Shown in pieces: positions 1 through 12,900 of a stretch of 64,000 nucleotides of DNA. Both the position numbers and the translations under genes were made by a program. The stretch spans positions 60,084,520 through 60,148,519 of the forward strand of contig CM031596.1 in assembly GCA_018398815.1 (NCBI GenBank), given 5' to 3'. The DNA comes from Conus ventricosus. Lineage: Eukaryota > Mollusca > Gastropoda > Neogastropoda > Conidae. Numbering within the stretch: position 1 is the first letter of the stretch; every line of letters begins with the position of its first letter. The notes under the pieces were generated by a model. That model saw only the letters and a program-made list of their open reading frames with translations. It did no database searches and had not been told where the DNA came from.

Positions 1-46
1 GTTTCAGGAGCGTTCAATGCCTCTGTCCGCAGTATCCCTAGTCATT

Positions 47-98
47 ATGAGAGAGAGACAGAGAGAGAGAGAGAGACAGAGACAGAGAGAGAGCGCCC
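47..98. repeat. GA-rich simple repeat
   Basis: Imperfect (GA)n tract with CAGA interruptions. The flanking bases 1-46 and 99-280 contain nothing I recognise. Confidence 0.8.
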
Positions 99-289
99 AT
101 GCCGGTAAGTACAGTAAACAGCATCTTCCCGTGATGAAGGTACGCGCTAGCTGGAACTGGCTCTGTAGCCATGTGCCATGCGCATGGTTGTGGGAAGAAG
201 TAGGCTACATCCGCAACGTAGTGTGAATTGCTGTAAGCTTACGGTCGACTGTTAGCGTAAGGGTCCCACACGCGTCTGTTGACTGGGTT

Positions 290-779
290 TATGTGTCTGA
301 CGGTCTGGGTTTGTGTGTGTGTGTGTGTGTCTGTCTGTTGGCTGGGTTTGTCTGTCTGTTGGCTGGGTTTGTGTGTGTGTGTGTCTGTTGATTGGGTTTG
401 TCTGTCTGTTGGCTGGGTTTGTGTGTGTGTGTCTGTTGGCTGGGTTTGTCTGTCTGTTGGCTGGGTTTGTGTGTGTGTGTCTGTCTGTTGGCTGGGTTTG
501 TGTGTGTGTGTGTCTGTCTGTTGGCTGGTTTGTCTGTCTGTTGGCTCGGTTTGTGTGTGTGTGTCTGTCTGTTGGCTGGGTTTGTGTGTGTGTGTGTCTG
601 TCTGTTGGCTGGTTTGTCTGTCTGTTGGCTGGGTTTGTGTGTGGTGTCTGTCTGTTGGCTGGGTTTGTGTGTGTGTGTGTCTGTCTGTTGGCTGGTTTGT
701 CTGTCTGTTGGTTGGGTGTGTGTGTGTGTGTGTCTGTCTGTTGGCTGGGTTTGTGTGTGTGTGTCTGTCTGTTGGCTGG

Positions 780-848
<69 letters not shown>

Positions 849-1830
849 GTCGTTTTGGTGGTGTGTGTGTGTGTCTGTTGGCTGGGTTTGTCTGTCTGTT
901 GGCTGGGTTTGTGTGTGTCTGTCTGTCTGTTGGCTGGGTTTGTGTATGTGTGTCTGTCTGTTGGCTGGTTTGTCTGTCTGTTGGCTGGGTGTATGTGTCT
1001 GTCTGTCTGTGTGTTGGCTGGGTTTGTGTGTCTGTCTGTCGGCTGGGTTTGTGTGTGGTGTGTGTCTGTTAGCTGGGTTTGTGTGTCTGTCTGTCTGTTG
1101 GCTGGGTTTGTGTGTCTGTCAGTCTGTTGGCTGGGTTTGTGTGTTTGATTGTCTGTTGGCGGGGTTTGTGTGTTTGACTGTTGGCTGCGTTTGTGTGTCT
1201 GTTAGTCTGTTAGCAGGGTTTGTGTGTCTGTCTGTTGGCTGGGTTTGTGTGTCTGTCGGTCTGTTTTCTGGGTTTGTGTGTCTGATGGTCTGTTGGTTGG
1301 GTTTATGTGTCTGTCAGTCTGTTGGTTGGGTTTGTGTGTCTGATGGTCTGTTGGTTGGGTTTGAGTGTCTGTCAGTCTGTTTGTTGGGTTTGTGTGTCTG
1401 ATGGTCTGTTGGTTGGGATTATGTGTCTGTCAGTCTGTTGGCTGGGTTTGTGTGTCTGACGGTCTGTTGGTTGGGTTTGAGTGTCTGACTATCTGTTTGC
1501 TAGGTTTCTGTGTCTGATTATTGGCTGGGTTTGTGTGTCTGTTGGCAGGGTTTATGTGTGTGACGGTCTGTTGGCTGGGTTTTTGTGTCTGTCTGTTGGC
1601 TGGCTTTGTGTGTCTATCAGTGTGTTGGCTGGGTTTGTGTGTCTGACGGTCTGTTGGCTGGTTTGTGTGTCTGTCTGTTGGCTGGCTTTGTGTCTCTGGC
1701 GGTCTCTTTGCTGGCTTTGTGCATCTGTCGGCCTGTTAGCTTGGTTTGTGTGTCTGACGGTCTGTTGGCTGGGTTTGTGTGTCTGACAGTCTGTTGGCTG
1801 GGTTTGTGCGTCTGACGATCTGTTGACTGC
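290..1830. repeat. GT-rich minisatellite, unit about 25-34 bp
   Basis: Dozens of imperfect units of the form TTGGCTGGGTTTG followed by a variable (TG)n and (TCTG)n stretch. A pure (GT)n microsatellite sits inside at about 783-847. Units after about 1150 are more diverged (TGATGGTCTG, TGACGGTCTG), so the array looks older on its right side. No stop codon occurs in several frames because TGTG/TCTG repeats cannot make one, which gives spurious open frames of 226-362 codons rich in Cys, Val, Leu and Gly. I do not call these proteins. Confidence 0.95.
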
Positions 1831-1889
1831 CACAACTATACTGTATATCAATAGTTGTTATCTCTTCTTCTTCTTCTTCTTCTCTACGA

Positions 1890-2830
1890 AGAATCACTTG
1901 GGCGCCTCAATGAATTTGCCACAGCTCACAACCAAGCGTCGTCCATCTCTATTGATACTGTATCAAGGCCTGGGTCTCTGCAAATGATTTCCCTGTGCAT
2001 TCTGCAATATTGTTCGTCCATAGTTTCCTCCGTCTTCTCCTCTGTCTCCCTCTCTTGACAGTTTCCTGCACGACTGTTTTAGCAAAGCTATTGGATCTTG
2101 TTACGTGGCCATACCATCGTAGATTTTTCAACTGATGGCAGCATATTTTCCCATATATAATCCGATGTGCTGCTTAATGGGTTGGCACACTTGTTCATTG
2201 GCGGTATTATCAGTATATCTGATGTTTGGGTGTCTTGTGGTAACACATCATTTCCGAGGCTTGGAGTGTTCTGTCCAGATCCATCACGTTGTGAGAGTCC
2301 GTGTCTTGCTCGCATACAGGAATATCAGTACAAGCGGACACAGGAACCCGATCGTGTATTTCACGGATATTTTATTGTCCTTTCATTTCAGTTCCAATGC
2401 TGATGTTTTCGTCGCTGTCTGTCAGACTGAGGATTTCTGGTTTTGATCCTTCAGTGATTGCTAATCGGGTGTGGACGACAGGTAAATGAACTGGTGAACC
2501 GTTCTTAGCTACTGACCATGGACAGTCGTGTCTGTAGTGATGGTAATGTTGTGTGGCTGGCTATCAGTATGGTCTTCTCAGCACTGATTTCCATGCCAAA
2601 TGTCTTTCGACCACTCTTTCAATTAGCTTGGCGATTCCATCGCAAAGCACAGGTTCGTGATAATTCTTCCTCCAATGCTTGGCTGTGCTGGTATGATCTT
2701 CAGGTGAATAGTAAGGCAGCGCTCCAGAAATATGTTGAAAAGAGCGGGAGATAGAAGGGCGCCCCAGCAGATTCCAGTTGAGATGAAATCACTCTCCAAT
2801 AGCGCCTTTTGTGAGTACCGCAGCGGTTGC
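1890..2830 (-). pseudogene. Degenerate LINE reverse transcriptase (3' half)
   Basis: On the minus strand, short blocks in shifting frames follow the order of a non-LTR retrotransposon reverse transcriptase. Near 2690-2770 is a block like the RQGC-LSP-LFNIFLE segment. Near 2640-2680 is a block like G-II-NLCFA where the catalytic F/YADD is expected; here it reads FAME, so the active site is lost. Near 2500-2560 is a stretch like VNGQ-L-TV-F-YLSS, then an LYASKTRTLT block, and at 1949-2131 an intact 60-codon frame beginning with KNLRWYGHVTRSN and a basic RQRRRRRKLW stretch. Internal stops and frameshifts make it non-functional. Known: this C-terminal block is common in invertebrate LINEs annotated as mobile-element jockey or endonuclease-reverse transcriptases. 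The clade is uncertain. Confidence 0.75.
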
Positions 2831-3147
2831 TTTTGAGTGTAGTAGTTTGATAGTAATGTTGGTTACCTTTTGCACGATGTTAGATTTATTTATTGTGGCC
2901 CATGCTTCAAGCAGATTCTACCAAACGTGTGGTAGTAAAGTTTACGAAGACGTGGTTGAAGCTTCTTTGGTGTTGGAACTGCCTGTTTTTGTTTGTTTGT
3001 TTGTTTGTTTTAAATATCAGAGAAATCCGACTGACCATTACTTTACTCGCATGGATAATCAAACCAGGATAATCATGGATAGTCAAACTGATTGCGCGGA
3101 TGTCTTGCAGTGTGGTCGCTGTCGAATGCAGAAACTACCGCTTAAAG

Positions 3148-3150
<3 letters not shown>
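2831..3150. other. Unassigned sequence
   Basis: No coding or RNA signal recognised. It contains a short (GTTT)n run at about 2991-3015 and leads into a GA microsatellite. Confidence 0.5.
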
Positions 3151-3230
<80 letters not shown>

Positions 3231-3252
3231 ATTGATTGATTGATTGATTGAT
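3151..3252. repeat. (GA)n microsatellite followed by (TTGA)n
   Basis: An almost pure (GA) tract of about 78 bp passes directly into six copies of TTGA. The purine strand gives a spurious Arg-Glu repeat frame and the other strand a Ser-Leu repeat frame. Confidence 0.95.
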
Positions 3253-3337
3253 AGATCTAGATCTTTAATACGCAAAGGTGAAGATTTTGGGCCAAAGCCT
3301 AGTCTACAATCTCTCCTTGTCATGCATACATTATAAA

Positions 3338-3579
3338 GACAGAGAGAGAGAGAGAGACAAGACAAGACAAGACAAATGTCCTTATTTACGAGGATAATAG
3401 ATAAGCACGGATGTGCTTTTTTTACATCCAGTCGTCGCCCTGAGTAGGATCAACAATGCAAAAATAAGACGAGGCAACAAAAGAAGCATGCAAAAAGTGG
3501 CTAGAACTAAAACAAGATACGGAATAAAAGTGAAAATAAAAGAAAAAGAAAAATGAGAGAGGGGGGGGGGGAAGAAGAG

Positions 3580-3649
<70 letters not shown>

Positions 3650-3650
3650 A
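3338..3650. repeat. GA/GACAA simple repeats, possible LINE 3' end
   Basis: (GA)n at about 3341-3357, (GACAA)n at about 3357-3377, then unique-looking sequence with a TACATCCAGTCGTCGCCCT motif near 3423, then a long GA tract with a G run at about 3552-3650. The simple-repeat end next to conserved-looking sequence resembles the 3' end of a retroelement on the minus strand. That reading is inference. Confidence 0.4.
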
Positions 3651-3965
3651 AAGAAACTTCTGGGGAGTGAACAGTTTTTATTTGGCATTGGTTTAGGATA
3701 GGAATGGCCAAGTTCTCGCTCAAAACAAAAGCAGACGGCAAGGCCTTGTGTCAAGTATAACGAATATGGCCATTGGAGGGGCATTTTAAGCGAAACAGCC
3801 GAGGCCATGTTACTGGAGGTCCTCAAGATCCTGTAATTCCTGTTGTCTATAGCAGACGCTATTCTTCTGTGAATAAGCAGCAAAGATGTACAAATCTACC
3901 TCCTCAAGAGGCAGACTGGTAGTGCCACTATGAGTTCTGCAAAGCGACGGAACCGAGTTTTTTTA

Positions 3966-4051
3966 AAACAGTAAACAAGTGGGGTATGTTTTGCTCCCAT
4001 AAGGAAACCTAACACAGAGTAAGCAAAACATACCCCACTTGTTTACTGTTT
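3966..4051. repeat. Perfect inverted repeat: 30-bp arms, 26-nt loop
   Basis: Positions 3966-3995 are the exact reverse complement of 4022-4051 (arm core CAAGTGGGGTATGTTTTGCT), separated by 26 nt. A transcript would form a 30-bp perfect hairpin. It could be a short fold-back element, a miRNA-like precursor or the ends of a tiny MITE. No flanking target duplication is obvious. Confidence 0.9.
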
Positions 4052-5640
4052 ATCATTTACTGTTCCCAACCTCATTTCATTTCCGATTCGAGTTTTTTTT
4101 TAATTTCATAGTTTTTGTTTGGTTTTATTTCACTTTTTATGTACAGCTCAAACTTCCGGCAAAGCGTGCAAGAAACGTCGTGTGGAACCAAAGTTTGTTT
4201 TGATTTTGATTACGTCTCTTTGTTTTTTGACAGAAGAAGGTGATTACAGATACTGTGCACTGTTGTATTCGTCAATTGAGTCTTGCGGAAATTAATAAGT
4301 TGGAAAACATTTGTCGAGTCTGGTCTTTTATCTATTTTTTAAAGTCTGGGATGTTGATTGAAAATTATGTACTCGCTACCGAAGGGCCTTCTTTCTTTTT
4401 CATTAACATAGTTTAACTTACTGAGGTTTTATCAGTATATTGACGTTGGATACCTAACTGAGTCAGGCAGCCAGCGTCAACACACTAACAAAACTGCTGT
4501 ATTTACTCGAAGGGACTTCGGTGTGTTTTAAAAACAAACAAACGAGTAAGAAATCCAGCTATTGCCTATCATTACATCTGATGGGAAAGTATCGCAGTAT
4601 ACATGTGCAACTGCTGACAGGTGGAGTACAATTTTAGCCACAAGCATTGGTCCTGGGGGCCTAATGCAGTTCCAGGCACAGCCTAGTGCACTGGCCTGGC
4701 GCTCAAGCTGCCACATTGAATGAAAAAAAGCTTAAGCCTTCACATATCCTCTGTAACTGTTGCACAAGTTTACAGGACAAAGGTCACCTGGACAGGAAGA
4801 TCTATGGCATGGCTGCTGTGTCTACAGGCAGGATGTTCCATTCTGGAATGATCCTGGAGAAGCTCTTTTGCTAGTATCTGTGTGGTCCGTAATCTTTTGA
4901 TGGCCACAGTCAGCATGATGATTACTCTGCAGCTTTAATGTGTTGTGCAAGCAGAAAACAATTAAGGGAAAAGAAACTGAGACAATGAGAATTAAAACGT
5001 TAGCTAGTCTTTGCAGATTTAATCAGCAGGCTACTTCTTCTTATGTTTCGCCCTGAAGACAAACCTGGTCGATGTACTCAGAGAGGGAACTATAGCAGAG
5101 ATTCTTGATCAGGCGACAGAATTTTGTTCGGTTGTTACATCTTCTTGTAGCTCAGCTGCGCCCTGTTTCTGCATATGCTTTTATAAATGACACATTCATG
5201 CCTCATAATAATCATGTCAGGTTTGACACTTGGCTTCCTGATCTTCATCCATGCTTCCTCAATGTAACTTGTAGTTGTAAGGGATGTTGAATGTGATTAC
5301 TTCCACTAAGCTGTTCTTGAACCTACTCCATGGCCCCTCTGTAGTGGAACTATCTGAACATTTCAGTATCTGAGCATCTCAGTATGAGTATCTCATCTAG
5401 CGTGAGTCAGACTGACACTGTGTCACTGTCAGAGTGTGTATACATGTACATGAGCAAAATAGACTAGAGCTTTTTTCCTGATTGGCCTGGGTGACAGGTA
5501 GACAAAGTTGTTACCTTTCGCCGTGCAAAAACCACTGGCCTATCAATCAGCGATAATTTTGAACGCTAGAAGTAGAATGCACTTTACGGTGATAAAAGGG
5601 AAAAAAACAAGGTGCCTCCATTAAGTTTTAATGATTAGCT
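4052..5640. other. Unassigned intergenic sequence
   Basis: Ordinary base composition. The open frames here are short and show no similarity I recognise. No RNA gene or transposon terminus was identified. Confidence 0.5.
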
Positions 5641-6120
5641 AACCCTTCTGACTCAGTCAGGCTTTGGTTAATACAAAAATTTTGATGTTTAATGAAAAAA
5701 TTTAAAAATTTCTTTCAAAAGGGGGAAAAATTTTTTTGGCTGTGCCCGTGATTATTTTGCTAAAGTCCCAGTTTCTTGGCACAGATGGTTGAAGTTTTAA
5801 ATGTTCCCCTTTTGGCGGGATGCGGGCATTCCCCACTAAAAAGGTGATGGCCTCCCCGGGGCATTTTGGGCCCACCCGAAAATTTTAAAAGTCTTCCCAT
5901 GTTGTTTTGCTTTTTGATTTGGGGACAGTCTAAAAAGGTGAAGCTAAATTTAAAAAAAATTGGGGCAAATTTTTTCAAAATCATTTTAAAATATTTTTAA
6001 TTTGTGTGTAAAGGGCAGGCACAAAGGCATCTTTTTTCCCGGGAAATTTGGGGGAAACTAGAAGATTTTTTTAAATTTGTTTTCCGGAGTAATTTGGTCA
6101 TAATGATAAAGTTCTAAAAG

Positions 6121-7760
6121 TGTTGCGCGGACAGTGGACAAAAAAAAAAATCAGTATAAAACAAAACAAAAAAATGCTTTGAATTTAAATTTATCCTTAA
6201 GAAATGGTGAAAGTACGGCAAACTGACTTCATCCCGGACTGGTTTTATTTTTTTGGCGACTTAACGATTTTTAAATCGGAATTCCTTTTTTTTGTCCACT
6301 GTAAAGCGCAACAGACCCAAATTTTGGTTTTTTCACTTGTAAAAATATAAAGCCCCAGAACAAAAAATACTAAAATATTTCTTTATTTTTAACCCAATCC
6401 CCAACTTTCCCTTGAGGAAGTGTAAAAAAATTTAACTAATTTTTTCCTTTTAAAGGGACAATTGTTTTATTTTGGGTTGTGACAAAATAGAAAGGACAAA
6501 AATGCGAAATGGGGACAATAAACAAAAAGAAGAGTTACTTTGAAAAAATTTCAAACAATGAATGACTAGCATGCACACTAAATAAATTTTGGGAAAAAAA
6601 GAAAAAACCCGTTTTCCCTTATGAATCATAAAAATTTAAGCATTGTGAAATGCCCAATTTGTGACAGGGGACAAAAAAAATTTTGAAACAAAACAAAAGG
6701 GAAAATGCTTTACTTTCAGTTCCCCTTCAAGATTTGGTGAAAATACTGTAAATTTACTTCAAACAACTGTTTAAATGTTTCTTGGGCGGGAATTTAACAG
6801 TTTTTTTATCGTATCACTTTTTTTTGCCCACTGCCCCTAACGAACAGAAAAAACTTCTTGGAATTTCATTTGGAAAATAAGCACAGAACACAAATACTCA
6901 AATATATCATTTTATTAATCAATGCCTTTATTAAATTTAAAGAGGGGTTCCCAAACCATTTCACAGAAAAATATTTTCCGAAAAAGGGAATTTCTTATTT
7001 TTGTTGTAAACGAAATACTATGGACAAAATTTTTTGGTTTTTGACAAAAATAACAATGAACAACGGGAAGGGTTATAAAATGAAAAAGTCAAAAAAATGA
7101 AGACACATGCTACTAAACTTAGTTTTGAAAAAAGAAACCTTTTTTCCCCTTTTTAAATTTCATAAAATTTAACCTTTGGTGAAATGTCAGTTGTGACAGT
7201 GGACAAAACAAATTAGTACAAAAAATAACGAAAATGTTTGGGACTTTCAGTTTCCTTCAAGTAAAGGTGAAAACGAAAATTTTTCTTCATACAAAATTGA
7301 TTGAGGGGGGCCTGGGCAGAATGAGAATTTTTACCCATATCACTTTTTTTGCCCATTTGTCCCGCAAAAAAGGCCACTTTTTGGGAATTTTCCCATTTTG
7401 TGAAAAAATAAGCCCCAGAACCAAATACCCAAATAAATTTTTATTATTAATCAGTCCCAAATTTCTTTAAAAGGGGGGTACAAACCATTTCCAAAAAATT
7501 TTTTTTCCCGAAAAGGAAATTTTCTTAGGGTTGGTTGTGACAGAATAGCTTTTGGACAAAAATTTGGTTGTGACAAAATTAAAAATAACAACAGGAACGG
7601 TTTTTAATATAAAAAAGCCCAAAATAATAAATGACTAGCAGCATAAAAAACTTTAATTTGAAAAAAAGAAAGCCGTTTTTCCTTATAAAATTAATGTTTT
7701 TAACCCTTGTGAAATGTCATTGTAAACAGGGGAAACAGGAAAAAAGGGGTTATATTTTAC
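6121..7760. repeat. Tandem repeat of about 530 bp, at least three units
   Basis: The landmark GACAGTGGACAAAA recurs at about 6130, 6663 (as GACAGGGGACAAAA) and 7195, with a weaker copy near 7725. Each is followed by an ATGCTTT/ATGTTTG-like segment, a TTCA/AAGAAATGGTGAAA-like segment, an ACTTCAT/CAAACAACTG-like segment and a TTTTTTTGCCCA block. Spacing is about 532 bp each time. In the first unit the landmark and its reverse complement (TTTTTTTGTCCACTGT at about 6289-6304) form an inverted repeat bounded by GTTGCGC and GCGCAAC. The poor quality of this block hides the exact unit length. Confidence 0.7.
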
Positions 7761-9689
7761 AAAATTTAAAAATGGCTAAATTTTTATTTTATTTCCCCAA
7801 GCAGGGGTTTGGGAAAGGTTCAAGTGTGTTCAAACTGTTTGTTTGTGTCTTCAGGGGATTTTGGGTTTAGTTTTTCTCCCCTGTCATTCTCAAAAGAAAA
7901 TCATTTTTCTGGGATTATACTTATATTAGCACACACATAATCAAACAAAATTTCAAGTACTTTCATTTCAATGTTACTAAATTTTACCCCTTTTAAAAAA
8001 AAAACACCACACAAAAAAAAACAGCACATAAAGAGAAAATTAAGCTTTATCAATTTTAATTTAAACAAATCCCTGTTTCAGTTTAAACTGAACAGTTCTG
8101 AGAAATTTTCAGGAATGACAGGGGAAAAAAAAAAAAGGGGGGAAAGTAAAAAAATTTTTGGGCCCCAAAAAAAAATGCCAGCATACAAAACCGAACGTGA
8201 AATGAAAAAAAAAAAGAATTCCCCTTTCTCACCCGGGGAAAATATGGTAAAAAATAAAAAACCGCAAACATTTTGCTTACAAAAGTATCCCAACTGATCA
8301 AACTATTTCCCAAATGGGGAATACACTCCCATGACTTTTTTGAAATTTTAAAATTTAATGATGGGGGGCTAAAGAAAAAGGTGGCGCACACCCATCTCAC
8401 GAAATAATGAAAATTTTTCCCTTCCGGGGCTTTATCCCAAGTCAGAGTAGTTCCCCGAAAAAATAAAAAAAGGGGGGAAAATCACAAATCTGTCAAAAAC
8501 GATGGTGACAAGTTAGGGGGAAAAGGGGGAAGAGTATGAAAGTATGTGATTAAAAGGGGTTTTCGCGAAATGCAAAGCCTGAATACATTTTTCCCGCGAG
8601 TGTAAACTTCAGCAGCAAGGTAAAGGGGTGAACCCGTTTTTTCAGGACACCAACACTCTCCAGGTAACGTCAGGTTTGCATGGGAAAAAAAAACAAGCCC
8701 TTTTTTCCCTTTCCAAAAATGAACTGATCAAAGGGGAATTGTTAAAACATTGTCTATTTGGCAATATAGTCCCCTTTTTCCAGGGCGATTTTAAAAAGTC
8801 TGTGATTGCAACATCTGCAACTTAAAAAATTTTTTGGTAGAGAAATTAAAGCCTCCTTCCTCCCCCACTGTCCATTTTGGGCCTGATGTGTTTGGGCCCC
8901 GCAGTGGCACAAAAGGGTTTGGGCAGTCCATTGGCTTTTTCCTCCTTGTCTTTGGCCTGGTTGATGCCCCAAAACATGATGGGGGGCCCAAAAAAAAAAG
9001 GGGGTTTGCGAGGGGGTCTCCACAGGGGAATAGGGCCCTTGTCCCGCTCACGATGCTTTGGGGCCCACCCTTTTTGGGGGGAGTTTGACGGAGGGCCGCT
9101 GTGCCCCATTGGCTGCTGCGGGGCCAACTGCCAAAACCCCAAATGGCCCACCCCTTTGTGCCGGATCCCATCTTTTCTTGACAGAAAACTCTTCTGAGGG
9201 CGGCCTTGAAAGGGTTTTTTCAGCTTTTAATCCAAGTTATCTGCCAGAACTCCCAACCAAGCGGCAACCCCTTTCGGGGGTTTCCTTTGTTCTATGCCAA
9301 TTCCGTTCATGTACATTTTCTTTTTTTTGGACCAGTTTCAACAATAATCCTGCATTAAATTTAAATTAAAATTTGCTTCTTTACCATGGGCAAACTGACA
9401 AAGGGCAGCGGGGCAGAAAGTTCCCCGTCACCCCTGTTTGCCAGGGAAACAGATTTCCCGGGAAATTTTCAGGTTTTAAGTCTAAAAGTGTTTTGCCCAC
9501 GGGCCCTTTTCACATTAACTATTGTTTTTCCCCACAACAGCGGGGAAGGGGGTTTAGTGGGTAAGTTAATCTATAATAACTCCCTGAAACCCCGGGAAAA
9601 ATTTGTTGTTTCAGATATTTTTGGGTTTCCGTGTTTTGAAAAAAACTGTTTTTTGTGGGTATGTGGGCCCCCTCCCATTGAAAGACTTG

Positions 9690-9960
9690 GCCGGGTGCAG
9701 GATAGGAGTCAGGAGCAAATGGGGGTCAGCATGTTTGGGGTCAGGAGCATAAAAGGGAGTCAGCATAAAGGGAGTCAGGAGCAGAACGGGAGCCCAGCAT
9801 GAGGGGAGTATGGGGGCGGGAAAGGGAGTCAGGGGGCAAAAATGAGGGGTCAGCATGAGGGGAGTCAGGATTTGAATGGGAGCCCAGCTGATGGGGTCAG
9901 GAGCAAAGGGGGGTCGGGGAGCAAAAGGGGGCAGCGCAGGATCGGGGTCAAAAAGTAACT
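9690..9960. repeat. Minisatellite, unit about 30 bp (GGGGTCAGCATG / GGAGTCAGGAGCA)
   Basis: Alternating motifs GGAGTCAGGAGCA(A/G)A and GGGGTCAGCATGA repeat about eight times with irregular G-run lengths. The minus strand reads as a Pro/Leu/Thr-rich repeat (LLTPFMLTP-like), which is a translation of the repeat and not a protein call. Confidence 0.7.
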
Positions 9961-12900
9961 TTGGGGTTGGCAGCGGATGAACATCTGGCCCCAAGGGGGG
10001 TTTAAGCTGCAAATGGGGGGTTTCAAATTTCCGGTTCGGTAAAAAGGGGGAACCCGATTTGATTTGGGGGTTTCTTCAGCTTCAGCTGGCCTTTTTCCCC
10101 CCTTTTTCTTGTACTTTTTCCAGAATTATCACAACCCCCCCGATGGGGTTGTTCTTGCAAGAGAGGCAAACAGGAAAATTTCTTGTTTGAAGAGTATTGT
10201 TGCCAAGGCCCCCCGCACACTGTGAATGAATCGTGTGCCTGGCAGTGTCTGCAGATTTGCAGATGAAAAAGAAACTGGCCCAAATTTTTGGGGGTTTTCC
10301 CCAAGATGGGAAAAAACGTTTCGATGGACGGGATTTCCATTGTGTTGCGGGGCTGCTGGAAGGGTGTAGTTGGGCCCTTTCAGGGGCATACATTGCCCGT
10401 GCCCTTTTGTACCCCTGTTTTTACCTGCACGAACATCTTCATCCCCCGGGTCTTTTTTATGACCCCACCCCCATGCGTCACAGGGCTTTCTCATGCCGAG
10501 ACCAAAAATAAACAGCGGGTTACCCTTTTAAAGGGCCCCGATGAAATTGGGAAAGATAAAAAATGGCAGCTTTCTTTTTTTATTGGGCAGCGCCCCCCTC
10601 ACTAAAAAAAGAAAATTGTCAGAAAGGGTAAAAGCCTCCCTAAGGTGTTTTACAGGTTTTTTCAAAAAATTTTCTTTGTCATTTCCGGGATTTATGCAGC
10701 CAAAACTTTACTCAAAAAGTGAGATATCATACATTTTTAATGCAAGGGGTTGGGGAAACTGTAGTAAAATAACGGGGGAGGGACCCTTCACTTGGTTTTA
10801 GCCCCCGGGGGTGATTTTACCTCTCCTGGTAAAGGCAAAGGTAGTTTTTAGCAAAATCCAAATACTCCCCCTTTAAGGTGTGGGGGAAATTTTGATGGCA
10901 GCTTGCAGGAGCGAAACGTTAAAAAACCCGCCCCCTGTAGACGAAAAAAAAGAAGGAAAAGGGGGCCAGGTCTGTCAGAAAAGAGGTTGATCAATTCCCG
11001 TGGTCCCTCTGCCCCACTAGTTTTTCGACGTTTGCCTGTGTCTTTTTGTTTAAATTTTCCCAAGTTTTCCCTTGACCCCACTTTTTTGGGGGTCCCCAGG
11101 TTTGCCAAAATTTATTGGCGGGCCCCATGCACTCCGCAGTCCTTTTCATTTTTTTGTTTTTGCCCTGCCCAATTTTGGGAAAGGGAAAAGAGGCTAGCTT
11201 CAAAAACAGGATGTCCTCCATCAAAAGCATCAGGGAAGTGTTTTGGGTTTAGAGCTTTTTGCCCATCAAAAAAATTGGGGTAGTATTACTAGTGGTAAAA
11301 AATAAAGGGCTGGCTTAAAATTTAAGCCTAGGGGCCTTTTCCCAAAGACCATCCTCCAAGGCACTTTTTTTCAATGGGGCGGATTTCTTTCCTAATTAAA
11401 TTTCTTTTTCCCAAAAACCTTTTTTTTCATTTTCCCGAAAAATTAAATTTTTAATTTTGAGTCATGATCCCCAAAATTTTGTTTTTCGTTAATTTGTTTT
11501 TAAATTTTAAATTTAAAAAAAAATAGCATTCCCAACTTAGGGGCAAAATCTTTTTGCATCAGAACGGGCACAACTGGGGTTTTAATTTTCCGAAACGCCC
11601 CAAACCCGTCACAAAACATGGGAAAATTAGTAAACTAGGATCCAAAAAATTTATTTTCCCTTTTAAACGGTTTTAATGCGCAAAAAAAGTAAACACAGCA
11701 AAAAAGGAAATAAAGCTATTCAAAATTAAATTTAAAGTCAAATATTGAGTTTGGGATTTTACCGTTGATTGTGAAGAGACATAACAGTGACAAAACAGCC
11801 CTTTTTGGGCCCTTTTTAAATCTGTCAAAAGCAAAAAGGCATGTGTTCAAGTACAAATGGGCTGGAGATCCCACGTGTTTTAAAATCTGACAGCAAAAAG
11901 GCTCTTATCATAAACCTGAAAGGCAAAATCATCATTTCAGTAATCTCCCGGGTTTAAAAAAAAACAAAATTTTTGCCATGCGCTTCAAATTTTGACGTAG
12001 ACACAAATTTTTGGGTTGTCCCGCTTGGAAAGTTTGTTTTGCTATCATCAAGCTACGATGTTCTTCCCGCATGAACCCTTTACGGGTGATTTTATTTTTT
12101 TGGGGTATTTTTACACAAAAAAACATCTATCTGCAACTTTTTTGTTGATTTTGGGGTGTATCGCTTTAATTTTTTCTTGTTTTCTTGGACAGTTTTGTCG
12201 CGTGAAAAACGTTTACTGAAAAGACGAAAATCAAAAAACTTTCCTTCCCACCCGGGGGTCCCCCATTTTTTTACAATTCCCGGGAAATGCGTTTTCTCGG
12301 GGACTCCCCCTTGGGTGTTTTGGGGCCCACAATTATTATTCTGTTTCGGTTTTTGGGTATTTTTCGCGATCTTGGGTTTATCGTGACAAATGGACGAAAA
12401 TGACACAGTGTGTTTCAATTCGACTTTGTGATAAAAAACTTTTTTCAGTTTCGTCCCAAAATTTTTGCATTGTAAAAGGGAATTTAAAATGCTGTCTTTG
12501 CAGTTTTTTAAAAGGGCAAAATTTACGTAGTTACGGAAAAAAGACATCATTTTCAATGTGTTTTACTTGAAACGATGGCAGACGAAAGGTGTCACGATCA
12601 AAATATGGTTTTTAGACAAACATTTCTAAAACAAAAAAACTTTAAACAGGGGAAAACGCTTTGTGTAAAATTTTTTTAATAAATTTTCTTCTGAAACAAT
12701 AAAAAAATACAAGAATCTTATATTTTTGCAAAAAATTTGTTAAGTTACCCACAAACTGTCCCCCATGAAAATTCCCCCCAACTTGAAGTCTGCAAAATAG
12801 AAACCCCCCCCCCCCCAAAAATAACTTAAAAAAATAAAAGGATGAACTACAGTCCCGTCTTTATTTTTTTTTATTTCTCTTGAACCATTCAGTAAAAACC

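Noticed and set aside
279..1401. Long Cys/Val/Leu-rich open frames of up to 362 codons
   Set aside because: Direct translations of a GT-rich minisatellite that contains no stop codon in these frames. No start context, splice signals or homology.
8754..9197. Overlapping open frames of about 80-126 codons on both strands
   Set aside because: They lie in the homopolymer-distorted block, overlap one another in all frames and show no conserved motif.
10023..10605. Cys/His spacing on the minus strand that resembles a zinc finger
   Set aside because: The spacing does not fit a C2H2 or other known finger consistently, and the sequence block is unreliable.
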